A DNA stretch of 64,000 nucleotides, taken from the NCBI RefSeq assembly GCF_004514475.2, contig NZ_MYFO02000005.1:124001-188000 (forward strand), given 5' to 3'. A model generated the notes under the pieces. It saw only the letters and a program-made list of their open reading frames with translations. It ran no database searches and had not been told where the DNA came from. Made by a program: the position numbers and the translations under genes. Positions 25,623 to 34,908 of this stretch are shown piece by piece. This DNA comes from Paenibacillus athensensis (lineage in GTDB: Bacteria > Bacillota > Bacilli > Paenibacillales > NBRC-103111). Numbering within the stretch: the first letter of the stretch is position 1; every line of letters begins with the position of its first letter.

Positions 25623-28600
25623 ATGAATACTTATTGGCTCCGACTGCTTGCGAGCTTCATTCTGATTACGCTGCTGCCGGTCGGCTGGGTGGTTGCGCAG
25701 CTGCGTGACTCGGGCAACGACATTCCGTTCGCAGCGGCTGACGGAGTGATGGATTTGCGCGCAAGCTGGAGCGAAAGCGGCAAGGTGAAGCTGAACGGTA
25801 TGTGGCTGCTTTATCCGGGCCAGCTGCTGACCGGCGCAGAAGCCGCTTCGCCAGCGGAACAGCCCGTCCCCGCGCGCGTACCCGGCGTCTGGAACGGGCT
25901 GCCGGCGATGAGCAAGGGACTGGGCACCGCAACCTACCGGCTGCGCCTGCTGCTGCCCGAGCATGCCGCAGGCATGTACGGCATTCGCGCCACCAGCATC
26001 CGGACATCGGCGCGTATTTACGTCAACGGCGAGGAAATCGGCGGCAGCGGCTTTCCCGGGCTGAACCGCCTCTCGACGACGCCGTCGAATGTGCCGTTCG
26101 CCGCCTATTTCCGTCTGGACCGGCCCGTGGCCGACATTACGGTGCAGGTAGCCAATTACAGCTATGCTTCGGGCGGGATTATTTACCCGATCTGGTTCGG
26201 CACGCAAGAAGCGATCATCCGCAGCCGGGAAATCAACCTGTTCGCCTATTGGCTGACAGCGTGCGGCTTTCTGATCCCGGCATTGTTCCTGCTGCTGTTC
26301 TTCCGGCTGCGCCGACGCGAGGCGCCGCTGCTGCAGCTTGGCGGTTTTTGCGTATGCAGCCTGCTGTACGTGCTGACGCATGGGGAGAAAGCGGCGCTGG
26401 CGCTGCTGCCGACGCTCGACTACGACGTGGTGCTGCGCATTCAGCTGATTATCTCGGGCTACATTTATTATTTTTTGGCCCGCTATGTAGTTCAGCTGTT
26501 TCCGGAATTCGGCGTTCGGACGATCGACCGGCTGCTGCTGGCGATTGCCAGCGGGCTGACGCTGACCGGACTGGCATTGCCGCCCTATCTGTTCTCGCGC
26601 GGAGAAACACTGTTGCTCGCTTGCGCGCTGGGCTCGATCGCTTACCTGCTTTATGTGCTGCTGCGGGCCGTGCTGGCCCGCCGTGCGCAGACGCTCGCGC
26701 TCACCGTCAGCATCCAGAGCGTGCTGTTCATGCTCGCTGTCTATTTGCTGCAGGGCTTCGGCAAGCTGGAGGATCAGACGTTGCTCCCGTATGCGATTAT
26801 CATTTTCAGCGGCTCGCAGGCTTATTTGATCGTCTCGCGCTTCAGTGTGCTGCTCGCTCACGCGCAACGGCTCTCGGAACGGCTGCTGCGGCTGGATGAG
26901 CTGAAGGACGAATTTATGCTCAGCACGTCCTATGAGATTCGGGAGCCGCTGCGGGGGATTGCCAATCTGGCCGCTTTGCAGGAGCGCCCGGAGGAGGAAA
27001 ACGGCCGGATACGGCTGACCATGATTAACGGCATCGCCCGGCGGCTGGCGTATCTGGTCGATGACCTGATCGATTTCAGCTTGCTGAAAAACGGAGAGAC
27101 GGCCTATCGGCGACGCGCTGTCCATCTGCAGCCCATTCTCCGCAGCGTCATCGACCTGTATCCGTTGCAGGAATCGGCCGCCTGGAGCCGGGACACGTTG
27201 CCCGACGGATTGCCGCCGATTCTGGCCGACGAACGGCGCATCGGGCAAATCATCCACAATCTGGTCGCCTACGCGAGCCGCCATGCGCGCGGAGCGAACG
27301 TCCGCTTCGACGCCTATGCCGATAACGGCCGGGTGACGCTGGAGATGACGGCTCCGGGCCTGCATCGGGCACTGCAAGCCGAGCGGGAGCCGGCGGAGTT
27401 TTATCCGACCGACGTCACGGCTTCCGAATCGGCGGAGCGGCTGCGGCTGACGGTCACCCGGCAGCTGATCGAGCTCGGCGACGGCGTCTGGAGCGCCGAA
27501 GAAGCCGCGGACGGACCGTCGGTGCTGCGCATCGCCTGGCCGGCGGCCGAGCTCGACGCCAGCGGCGAGCCGGTCGCGCCAAGCAGCCGTCCGCAGCCGG
27601 TTCGGTCGGGCAGCGCCGAGCACAACGCGCGGACGGAATGGGGGCGGCTGACAAGCGAAGCCAGCGGCCCCACAAGCGCGGCAAGCGCCGAACGGTCCGA
27701 ACGTGGGTCGCTGCTGATCGTCGACAACGATGCGCTGGACGCGTGGGTGATGGGCCACTTGCTTGCTGACGCCGGCATCTCCATCCGCTTTGCCGCCAGC
27801 GGCGCAGAAGCGCTGGCGCTGCTTGCCGGCGCCAGCGCCTTCGATCTGGCGATCGTCGATCTGATCATGCCGGATATGTCCGGCCTGGAGCTCGTTCGAC
27901 GCATCCGCGAGCACACAATGCCGGCCGAGCTGCCGATCCTGCTACTGTGCGAAGGACGGCGGCCGGAAGAAGCGCTGGCCGGCTTCGAAGCGGGAGCAAA
28001 CGACATGCTGATCAAGCCGTATGATGCCGCCGAGCTCAAGGCCCGCGTAGCGACGCTGCTGCAACTGCGAAGCTCGATCAAAAATCTCGTGCGCACCGAG
28101 ACGGCCTTCCTGCAAGCACAGATCAAACCGCATTTTCTATTTAATGCGATCAATACGATCATGACGGTATGCCGTCTGGACCCCGCACGGGCCGAGGAGC
28201 TTCTGCTGGAGCTCAGCCGCTATTTGCGCGGCAGCTTCGACTTCGCCAATCTGGCGCAGCGCGTGCCGCTGAGCAGCGAGCTGGAGCTGGTCCGCTCGTA
28301 TTTGGCGATTGAAGCGGCCCGCTTCGGCGACCGGCTGCGCGCCGAATTCGACATCGCCGGCGAGGAGCGGATTCTCGTGCCTCCGCTGTCGATCCAGCCG
28401 CTTGTCGAAAACGCCGTCCGACACGGCATTTTACGCAAGCCCGAAGGCGGCACCGTCCGCATCCGCGTCAAGCCGTCGGCTGCGGGCTGGCAAGTCGCCG
28501 TGGAAGACGACGGCGTCGGCATGCCCGGCGGGCAGCCGCCCAAGCCCGGCGGCGCAGGCGGCGTCGGCTTGACCAATATCAGCCGCCGGCTGCGGCTGCT

Positions 28601-28700
28601 CTACGGCGAAGCCTTGCACATCGACAGCCATCCGGGCAGCGGTACCCGGGTGAGCTTTATCATACCGGAGGCGATCCAGCATGAAAGCGATATTGATTGA
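25623..28700 (+). CDS. hybrid membrane sensor kinase (7TMR-DISM type, two kinase modules, REC)
   Basis: 1025 residues. Order: membrane segment 4-26; jelly-roll extracellular domain about 45-195; seven-segment 7TMR-DISM membrane domain about 205-410; HisKA-like helices about 425-490 in which the phosphoacceptor position is Y437 (TSYEIREPL) instead of His; a degenerate HATPase about 530-640; Pro/Ser linker; receiver domain about 696-815 with D746 and K798; then a LytS-type kinase with H837 (QIKPHFLFNAINTI), N930 in LVENAVRHG and a G-box at 962-968. Signalling probably runs through H837 to the co-encoded regulator. The gene overlaps the next by 20 bases. The first kinase half is probably inactive. 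Confidence 0.9.
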   Translation: MNTYWLRLLASFILITLLPVGWVVAQLRDSGNDIPFAAADGVMDLRASWSESGKVKLNGMWLLYPGQLLTGAEAASPAEQPVPARVPGVWNGLPAMSKGLGTATYRLRLLLPEHAAGMYGIRATSIRTSARIYVNGEEIGGSGFPGLNRLSTTPSNVPFAAYFRLDRPVADITVQVANYSYASGGIIYPIWFGTQEAIIRSREINLFAYWLTACGFLIPALFLLLFFRLRRREAPLLQLGGFCVCSLLYVLTHGEKAALALLPTLDYDVVLRIQLIISGYIYYFLARYVVQLFPEFGVRTIDRLLLAIASGLTLTGLALPPYLFSRGETLLLACALGSIAYLLYVLLRAVLARRAQTLALTVSIQSVLFMLAVYLLQGFGKLEDQTLLPYAIIIFSGSQAYLIVSRFSVLLAHAQRLSERLLRLDELKDEFMLSTSYEIREPLRGIANLAALQERPEEENGRIRLTMINGIARRLAYLVDDLIDFSLLKNGETAYRRRAVHLQPILRSVIDLYPLQESAAWSRDTLPDGLPPILADERRIGQIIHNLVAYASRHARGANVRFDAYADNGRVTLEMTAPGLHRALQAEREPAEFYPTDVTASESAERLRLTVTRQLIELGDGVWSAEEAADGPSVLRIAWPAAELDASGEPVAPSSRPQPVRSGSAEHNARTEWGRLTSEASGPTSAASAERSERGSLLIVDNDALDAWVMGHLLADAGISIRFAASGAEALALLAGASAFDLAIVDLIMPDMSGLELVRRIREHTMPAELPILLLCEGRRPEEALAGFEAGANDMLIKPYDAAELKARVATLLQLRSSIKNLVRTETAFLQAQIKPHFLFNAINTIMTVCRLDPARAEELLLELSRYLRGSFDFANLAQRVPLSSELELVRSYLAIEAARFGDRLRAEFDIAGEERILVPPLSIQPLVENAVRHGILRKPEGGTVRIRVKPSAAGWQVAVEDDGVGMPGGQPPKPGGAGGVGLTNISRRLRLLYGEALHIDSHPGSGTRVSFIIPEAIQHESDID

Positions 28701-29853
28701 CGACGAGCGCCCGGCGCTCCTGCAGCTGGAATGGCTGCTGGCCAAAGAACCGGACATCGAAGTGACCGGCTCGTATCAACACGCCGCAGACGGGCTGAAG
28801 CATCTGGCCCGGGAGCGGGTCGAGCTGGTATTTCTCGATATGGAGATGCCCGGTATGAACGGTCTGGAGGCCGCTGAGGCAATCGCCGCTCTGGACGAAG
28901 AAATCCGCGTGATCTTCGTGACGGCGTACTCCTCCTATGCGCTGGAGGCGTTTAAGGTCAACGCGCTTGATTACGTGCTCAAGCCGATTGATCCGCAGCG
29001 CTTCGCCAAAACGCTGGAGCGTGTCCGCAAGTCGCACGCGCGCGCAGTACCGCCTCCGCACGACGCCACGGCTTCTACAGCCGCTGCGACCGCTGCCGAA
29101 GCCGCGGCACAAGTAGCGGCCAAGCCCGAACTGGAGATGCTCGGCCAATTGCGCATTTCAGCGGCAAACGGCCAGTCAGCCGGCAAATGGCGCACGCTGA
29201 AGTCGAAGGAGCTGTTCGCTTACCTGCTGCACAATCGCGGCTTGTGGCTGGCCAAGGACGCGCTGCTGGAGGAAATCTGGCCGGCGTTCGAGCAGGACAA
29301 GGCGCTTGTCCATCTGCATACGGCCGTATATCAGGTTCGGCGCATGCTGCGTGACACCGGCCTCGGCGCAACGCTTGAGTACTCACTGGAAAGCTACCGG
29401 CTGCAAGGCGACGAGCTGTCCATCGACGCCGATCGGTTCCAGCAAGCAGCCGCAGCCGCAGCGGAAGGCAAGCAAAGCGATGCCGAGGCGGCGAAGGCGT
29501 GGGCGCTGTACAACGGGCATTATCTCGACAAGGAAGATTATGCCTGGGCCAAGCCCCGCCGCGAAACGCTGCTGCAAAGCTATATTGCCCTGACGCTGCA
29601 GCTGGTCGCGAGCGAACGGGCGAACGGCGCGCCGGAAGCGGCGCTGCGGCGGATCCGCCGGGCCTGCGAGCTGCACCCGTATTCGGAGCGCCTGACGCGC
29701 GAGCTGCTCGCCTGTCTCGCCACAGCCGGCGATATGGAAGCGTTGCGGCGCAGCTACGCCGCTTTTTGCAAGCTGATCGCCGATGAGCTGGGCAGCGAGC
29801 CATCAGCCGATTTTCAATTTTACAGCTGCCAACTGCTGGAGCGCATTGAGTAG
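28681..29853 (+). CDS. response regulator with winged helix and BTAD domain (SARP-like)
   Basis: 390 residues. Receiver domain 1-120 with D7/D8, D53 (VFLDMEMPG) and K101 (YVLKPID). An Ala-rich linker about 120-148 follows, then an OmpR-type winged helix about 150-240 (SKELFAYLLHNRGLWL), then a BTAD/TPR-like helical domain to the end. The architecture is common in Paenibacillus downstream of large hybrid kinases. Its start lies inside the kinase gene, so translation is coupled and the kinase is the evident partner. Target genes unknown. Confidence 0.92.
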   Translation: MKAILIDDERPALLQLEWLLAKEPDIEVTGSYQHAADGLKHLARERVELVFLDMEMPGMNGLEAAEAIAALDEEIRVIFVTAYSSYALEAFKVNALDYVLKPIDPQRFAKTLERVRKSHARAVPPPHDATASTAAATAAEAAAQVAAKPELEMLGQLRISAANGQSAGKWRTLKSKELFAYLLHNRGLWLAKDALLEEIWPAFEQDKALVHLHTAVYQVRRMLRDTGLGATLEYSLESYRLQGDELSIDADRFQQAAAAAAEGKQSDAEAAKAWALYNGHYLDKEDYAWAKPRRETLLQSYIALTLQLVASERANGAPEAALRRIRRACELHPYSERLTRELLACLATAGDMEALRRSYAAFCKLIADELGSEPSADFQFYSCQLLERIE

Positions 29854-29879
29854 CCGCCCGCGCGCAGGGCCGATTGGCC

Positions 29880-30100
29880 CTGCGCTTTGCCTCTGCGTTC
29901 TGCCACTGCGCTTGGCCCCGCGCTTTGCCTCTGCGTTCTGCCCCTGCACTTGGCCCGCACTTTGTCCCTGCGCTTTGCCTCTACGTTATGCCCCCGCACT
30001 TTACCCCTGCGCTTTGCCTCTGCGTTCTGCCCCTGCACTTGGCCCGCACTTTACCCCTGCGCTTGGCCCCCGCACTTTGCCCCTGCGCCCTCCCCCTGCA
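29880..30100. repeat. GC-rich degenerate minisatellite
   Basis: About 17 tandem monomers of 11-14 bases built on CCTGCGCTTTG, CCTCTGCGTTCTG and CCCCTGCACTTGG, grouped into a higher-order unit of roughly 45 bases seen two to three times. It fills the middle of the 536-base gap 29854-30389. The rest of the gap holds no gene I can support, only the upstream region of the next SLH gene. Confidence 0.8.
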
Positions 30101-30389
30101 CCGGCGTGATCAACACGATGTCTGCGAGCGGCCCGGATCGGCTGCGCAGCTCTTTTTGCCTACAAGGTAATTTTCCCCATCCCTCCAGCTCTCCGCGCCT
30201 GTTTGCCCGCGCGCACCCATTGCCGGTAACGGCTTTGCCTATTCTCCTGCAAATAACGATCATGAAATTTCCCGAAAAAGTCGCTTCTCCCCCGATTTTC
30301 CGCCGTTTTGCTCAGAATCCGTTCAACGCCTCCTGCTATAGTTACCTTGTAAGCCATTGACATTGTTCGACAGGGGGATGGAAGGTTTT

Positions 30390-33300
30390 ATGAAGATCAA
30401 TCAAACAGTAAGCAGGGTCCTGCATGTCATGCTCGCTATTGCACTCGTGCTGCCCGGCCTGATCTGGATGCAGGGAACAGCGCGCGCATCCGGCACAACT
30501 TGGCGTGATATTACGTCAAATGCCGACGCCAATCCCAGAAGCTTGGCTCAAGCCAACGGCAAGCTGTATCTGCTTTACAGCACCGGCAAAAAAATTCTGC
30601 AAAGAGGTCCAAGCGACAGCAATTGGTCCAAGCTGGCCGATCTTCCGGCCAATCAGTTCACGGCACCGATCGAGCTGGAGTTTCATGGCAACGATATGTA
30701 CATTATCGACCAAGGCGATGTAAATGCGCATCCGCTGATCCCCTCCAAGCTGATGAAAAGCAGCGACAACGGCCAAACGTGGACCGCGGTAACGGAGCCT
30801 GCAGGCGGTTTTAACACGATCAACGGCACGTCGCTCCATACGCTTTTTTTCGACAACAACGACAATTTGTACGTTGCGGACTACATGAACATATACAAGC
30901 TGGATACAAACGGAAATTGGAGCAAAATCGACCCGTATCCCGAGGATTCAAATTATACTTACCGCTTCGCGAACGCATCGACCGACGGAACCGGCAAGCT
31001 CTACAGCGTGATAACCAAAATTTATAAAATGATGCCGACGTCCGGCCAAACAGCCGCCATCTACAGCTACGACGGCACGTCCTGGACGCTGGTCAATGCG
31101 CCCCTTCCGGGCAGCAACATGATTCTGAGCCACGATGCCAGCGGCAATCTGTATGTCCGCCAGGGCCCCTATAACTTTTTCCTGACGCCCCATAAGAATA
31201 TTTACTCCTTTAACGGAGCTGCAATAGATTTGGAAGCCTACACTGACACCTTCTGGTGGACAAGCGCCGGCATGGTGTTCGACGGCAGCTACTACTATAT
31301 TGCCGATACCAATACGGACGGCAAAATTCAAACGACGAATCCGACGTTCGGCGACGTCAAGCCTTCACCCACGCTAACTGCTGATACAACCGATAACGAT
31401 ACGGCCCACGCGCTGGAGCTGACATTTACGGACGACGCCGACTGGCGTGCCGCCGTTACCGACGTTTCGATCAAGCGAAACGGCACGGTCACCAGCTCCG
31501 TCTATGCGATGCAAGCCGGCGTATTGACGTTGACCGGCATTACAGTTCCCGGCGATTACTACGTCCAGATCAAAGCGAGCGGATATGCAGACGCAACCGT
31601 CAACCAGCACGTAGACCTGACGCCATCCGTATGGTATGACATCACCTCCGACCTCGGCTTGCAGGCCCCGATTCTGACCGTGAACGATGCGGTTTACGCC
31701 ATGCAGGCGGCTGGCACAGGTTTCAGCTACCGCTTCCCTGCGGATATCGGTTGGAGCACGCAGGAGTGGCCGCAGGGACGGTTTGTTTTCCCGTATTCGT
31801 TCATAACCCGTGGCAGCAACTGGTACGTCACTGATTTTAACGGCGTACGAAGAATCAATATCAGCAATGATCGCGGAGCAACCTGGACCTCTTACGACAT
31901 GCCGCAAAATCTCTCCACAACGGGAATTTTGACAGCTTCTACAGTCAGCCCGACGGGAGCGATCTATCTGTTTGACGGCAAGAACGTAACCAAGCTTAGC
32001 GAAAATCACAACTGGTCGCAAATTCCGGTCTTCCCGGATGACAACGGCTACAAATTTAATTACACGGGCATTGCCGTGGACAGCTCCGGCCAACTGTTTG
32101 CCAACATCGGCAAATCCAATCCGTTGCTGCCGCTAAATAACTCCGCCAAGCTGTACAAATACGATGAAATCAACGAACAGTGGGTATTCGTAGCCGACAG
32201 CCCGAATGCCATGATGCAGCTTTACAGCGATGCGGACGGCGGTATGCACGCCGCGCCGATGATGGCAGCTTTCGGCGAAACGCCGCCTCTTTTTGCCTAC
32301 AAAATTGATGAAACCGGCTTTACGCAAACAGCGACCTTGGACAATCTGGAACAGGTCCGCTACGGCCTGGCCTATGAAGACGGGTACTACTATACGGTCG
32401 ACGCGAACTTCACCACCATCCGGACAACCAATCCGAACTTCTCGACCGGACTCGACGCTCCAGCCCTGACTGCAGACACGTCGGACAATGACGATCTGCA
32501 TCCGCTGGCGCTGACGTTCACCGACGATGTCGCCTGGCGCTCCCAGATCACAGCCGTAACGATCAAAAAAGACGGCTCCGTCATATCGGCGAACTATCAA
32601 ATGACGCCAGGCGCGCTGCAAATTTTGCAGCCACTGCCGGCGGGCACCTATACGATTGAAATCACATCCACCGGCTACAAAAAAGTGTCCGTGCAGCAAA
32701 CCGTGCTTATTACTTCGCCTGCACTGATTGCGGACCGATCGCAAAACGATACGAAGCATAATCTCGACATGACGTTTACCGACAATACCGCTTGGCGCGC
32801 TGCCGTAACGGCTGTGGAATACAATGGAACGGTCGCAGACAGCAGCATGTACGAGCTGACAGCGGGCAAGCTGACTTTCTTCGCCGGCAAGCTGCCGGTC
32901 GGCACGCACCAAATTGTGGTGAAAGCCACAGGTTATCCTGACGCTACGGTTACACAGGCCGTAATCCGGCCAAGCACATCGTCACCGGCTGCGACCAGCA
33001 ACAACCAGGAGATCATCAAGATCGACGTGCGCGGCGGCTCCAAAAGCGGCAACCTGGTGTCGCAAGCCGAAATTATCCGCACCACCGATGATAAAGGCAA
33101 GAAAAACGATCAAGTCAGCCTGACCTCCGAGCTCGCGGCCAAGGCGGTCGCTGCGATGGGCTCGACAGGCTCCGGACAAGCCGTGATCGTCGTCCCTGAC
33201 GACAAGGACGAAGTCGCCTCCACGCAAGTAGCGCTGCCTCATGACGCGCTGCAAAAGCTAAGCGACGCCGGTATCGGCTTGACGATTGAAACACGCGGTG

Positions 33301-34265
33301 CGAAGATCGAAATTCCGGTAACTTCGCTAATGGCAGCAAGCGACGATCTGATCTTCCACCTCGTTCCGCTCAAGGAATCCTCGGAGCAGCAGGAGGTTGC
33401 CGAACGGGCCAAAGCCAACAGCAATTCTTCGCTGAAGCCAGCGACCGTCATCGGCAGACCGATGGCAATTGAAACGAATCTGCAATCGCATCCGGTTACG
33501 TTGACACTGCCGCTCGGTACTTATCCGGCTGAACGCATCGCCGGCCTGCACATCTATATTGAGCACAGCGACGGGACGAAAGAATGGCTTCAGGGCGAAG
33601 CAGCCACTGATGACAACGGCGCTTCCGCCATCCGGTTTACAGTGAGCAAATTCAGTACGTTCACCGTGATCGAATCCGAGGATGCCGCTGTGCAGCAGCA
33701 AGCTTATATTGTCGGCTACGAGGATGGTTCTTTCCGTCCGGAGCAAGCCGTTACCCGCGGGCAGCTCGCAGCCATGCTGTCCAGATTGTACGGAAGCACA
33801 GCAGTTGATACGTCCGGCGTGCCGGCCTATACCGATCAGACCAGTTTCCCTGCATGGGCTTCGGACGCGATCCGCCAAGTGACCGCACTCGGCTTGATGG
33901 ACGGCTACGAAGACGGCGCCTTCAAGCCCGAACGCGCCGTGACGCGGGCCGAAGCGGCGACCATTGCCGTTCGGGCCGCCAAGCTGAATGCAGCCACGCA
34001 ACAGGCGACAGGCTTCAGCGATACGGCCGGCCACTGGGCCGCAGCGCAAATCGACGTTGCCGCAGCCGCAGGGCTTGTAGACGGCTACAGCGACGGACGC
34101 TTCCAGCCTGACCGCACGCTGAATCGCGCCGAAGCGGTCACCCTGCTCAACCGGGTAACCGGGCGCGCTGCGTTGAACGATCAGCTGCCGCGTTGGTCGG
34201 ACGTGCCGACCGCGCACTGGGCGTTTGGCGCCATCCAGGCAGCCAGCTTGAACGGGGAACAGTAA
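30390..34265 (+). CDS. SLH-anchored protein with Shr-like HID repeats
   Basis: 1291 residues. Signal peptide 1-35 (ends ARASG). Two propeller-like regions (about 36-320 and 410-690) with short Trp-containing repeats. Three modules of about 75 residues (DNDTAHALELTFTDDADW, DNDDLHPLALTFTDDVAW, QNDTKHNLDMTFTDNTAW) match the DUF1533 / Shr-like heme-interacting-domain pattern. Then a linker module and three SLH domains at about 1105-1291. ATG 30390 with GGAAGG upstream. The SLH part differs from that of the other two SLH proteins in the window. Likely a wall-attached binding protein; heme binding is not shown by the sequence. Confidence 0.88.
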   Translation: MKINQTVSRVLHVMLAIALVLPGLIWMQGTARASGTTWRDITSNADANPRSLAQANGKLYLLYSTGKKILQRGPSDSNWSKLADLPANQFTAPIELEFHGNDMYIIDQGDVNAHPLIPSKLMKSSDNGQTWTAVTEPAGGFNTINGTSLHTLFFDNNDNLYVADYMNIYKLDTNGNWSKIDPYPEDSNYTYRFANASTDGTGKLYSVITKIYKMMPTSGQTAAIYSYDGTSWTLVNAPLPGSNMILSHDASGNLYVRQGPYNFFLTPHKNIYSFNGAAIDLEAYTDTFWWTSAGMVFDGSYYYIADTNTDGKIQTTNPTFGDVKPSPTLTADTTDNDTAHALELTFTDDADWRAAVTDVSIKRNGTVTSSVYAMQAGVLTLTGITVPGDYYVQIKASGYADATVNQHVDLTPSVWYDITSDLGLQAPILTVNDAVYAMQAAGTGFSYRFPADIGWSTQEWPQGRFVFPYSFITRGSNWYVTDFNGVRRINISNDRGATWTSYDMPQNLSTTGILTASTVSPTGAIYLFDGKNVTKLSENHNWSQIPVFPDDNGYKFNYTGIAVDSSGQLFANIGKSNPLLPLNNSAKLYKYDEINEQWVFVADSPNAMMQLYSDADGGMHAAPMMAAFGETPPLFAYKIDETGFTQTATLDNLEQVRYGLAYEDGYYYTVDANFTTIRTTNPNFSTGLDAPALTADTSDNDDLHPLALTFTDDVAWRSQITAVTIKKDGSVISANYQMTPGALQILQPLPAGTYTIEITSTGYKKVSVQQTVLITSPALIADRSQNDTKHNLDMTFTDNTAWRAAVTAVEYNGTVADSSMYELTAGKLTFFAGKLPVGTHQIVVKATGYPDATVTQAVIRPSTSSPAATSNNQEIIKIDVRGGSKSGNLVSQAEIIRTTDDKGKKNDQVSLTSELAAKAVAAMGSTGSGQAVIVVPDDKDEVASTQVALPHDALQKLSDAGIGLTIETRGAKIEIPVTSLMAASDDLIFHLVPLKESSEQQEVAERAKANSNSSLKPATVIGRPMAIETNLQSHPVTLTLPLGTYPAERIAGLHIYIEHSDGTKEWLQGEAATDDNGASAIRFTVSKFSTFTVIESEDAAVQQQAYIVGYEDGSFRPEQAVTRGQLAAMLSRLYGSTAVDTSGVPAYTDQTSFPAWASDAIRQVTALGLMDGYEDGAFKPERAVTRAEAATIAVRAAKLNAATQQATGFSDTAGHWAAAQIDVAAAAGLVDGYSDGRFQPDRTLNRAEAVTLLNRVTGRAALNDQLPRWSDVPTAHWAFGAIQAASLNGEQ

Positions 34266-34296
34266 TCGCTTTTTGCAAGCAATGATGTATGAAAAT

Positions 34297-34330
34297 GGCC
34301 TTGGCCGGGATATCCCGGTCAGGGCTTTTT
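34297..34330 (+). terminator. rho-independent terminator
   Basis: GGCCTTGGCCGGG/CCCGGTCAGGGC arms with loop ATAT and a T-run. Ends the SLH gene. Confidence 0.8.
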
Positions 34331-34441
34331 CGTCTTGATATTTCTCTCTTCGCGCCCATCTTTTTCCTGATATAATGAAAAGCAAAGCAGCTCTTGCGCT
34401 TTCGTTATCGAAAACTAGCAAGTCAGGAGGAATATCGACGC

Positions 34442-34792
34442 ATGAAAGTCAAGCGAGTCGTATGCAATATCGAGACGCCGGAGCCTGCAGCGGCCAAGCG
34501 TTTTTATCACGACATTCTCGGTCTCGATTTGCGGATGGATCACGGCTGGATTGCCACTTATGGCGCGCCGGAGCTGATGGAGATTCAAGTCAGCTTCGCC
34601 TCGGGGGGTGGCTCGGACACGCCTGTACCCGCTTTATCGGTCGAAGTCGACGATTTGGCTGCCGCGCTGGAGCGGGTTCACCGCGCAGGTATTCCTGTGG
34701 AATACGGGCCTGTGGACGAGCCTTGGGGCGTACGGCGTTTTTTTGTCCGCGATCCGTTCGGCAAGCTGATTAATATTCTCAGTCATTTGTAA
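34442..34792 (+). CDS. VOC/glyoxalase superfamily protein
   Basis: 116 residues, one VOC module pair: begins MKVKRVVCNIETPE, has FYHDILGLDL and the closing motif RRFFVRDPFGKLINIL. A possible metal ligand is E in PELMEIQV. Known members are dioxygenases, lyases or resistance proteins; substrate not deducible. ATG 34442 has AGGAGG 11 bases upstream. Monocistronic by spacing. Confidence 0.85.
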   Translation: MKVKRVVCNIETPEPAAAKRFYHDILGLDLRMDHGWIATYGAPELMEIQVSFASGGGSDTPVPALSVEVDDLAAALERVHRAGIPVEYGPVDEPWGVRRFFVRDPFGKLINILSHL

Positions 34793-34908
34793 GGTACGGC
34801 GCTGCTTGGCAAACGCATCAAGTATGATGTTTAGCTTGCGGGAACAAGGATTTTTGCAGTGATCCAAAGAATGGATTAACATGACTATTTTCAAAGGGAG
34901 CGATCTTT

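Noticed and set aside
25521-27914. 797-codon open frame on the minus strand
   Set aside because: It lies opposite the sensor kinase gene, whose domains are recognised throughout. The protein has an Arg/Gln/Ala-rich composition typical of antisense reading of GC-rich codons, with no domain or ribosome site.
29880-30100. Possible CRISPR array
   Set aside because: Monomers are 11-14 bases, degenerate and directly adjacent. There are no unique spacers and no cas genes.
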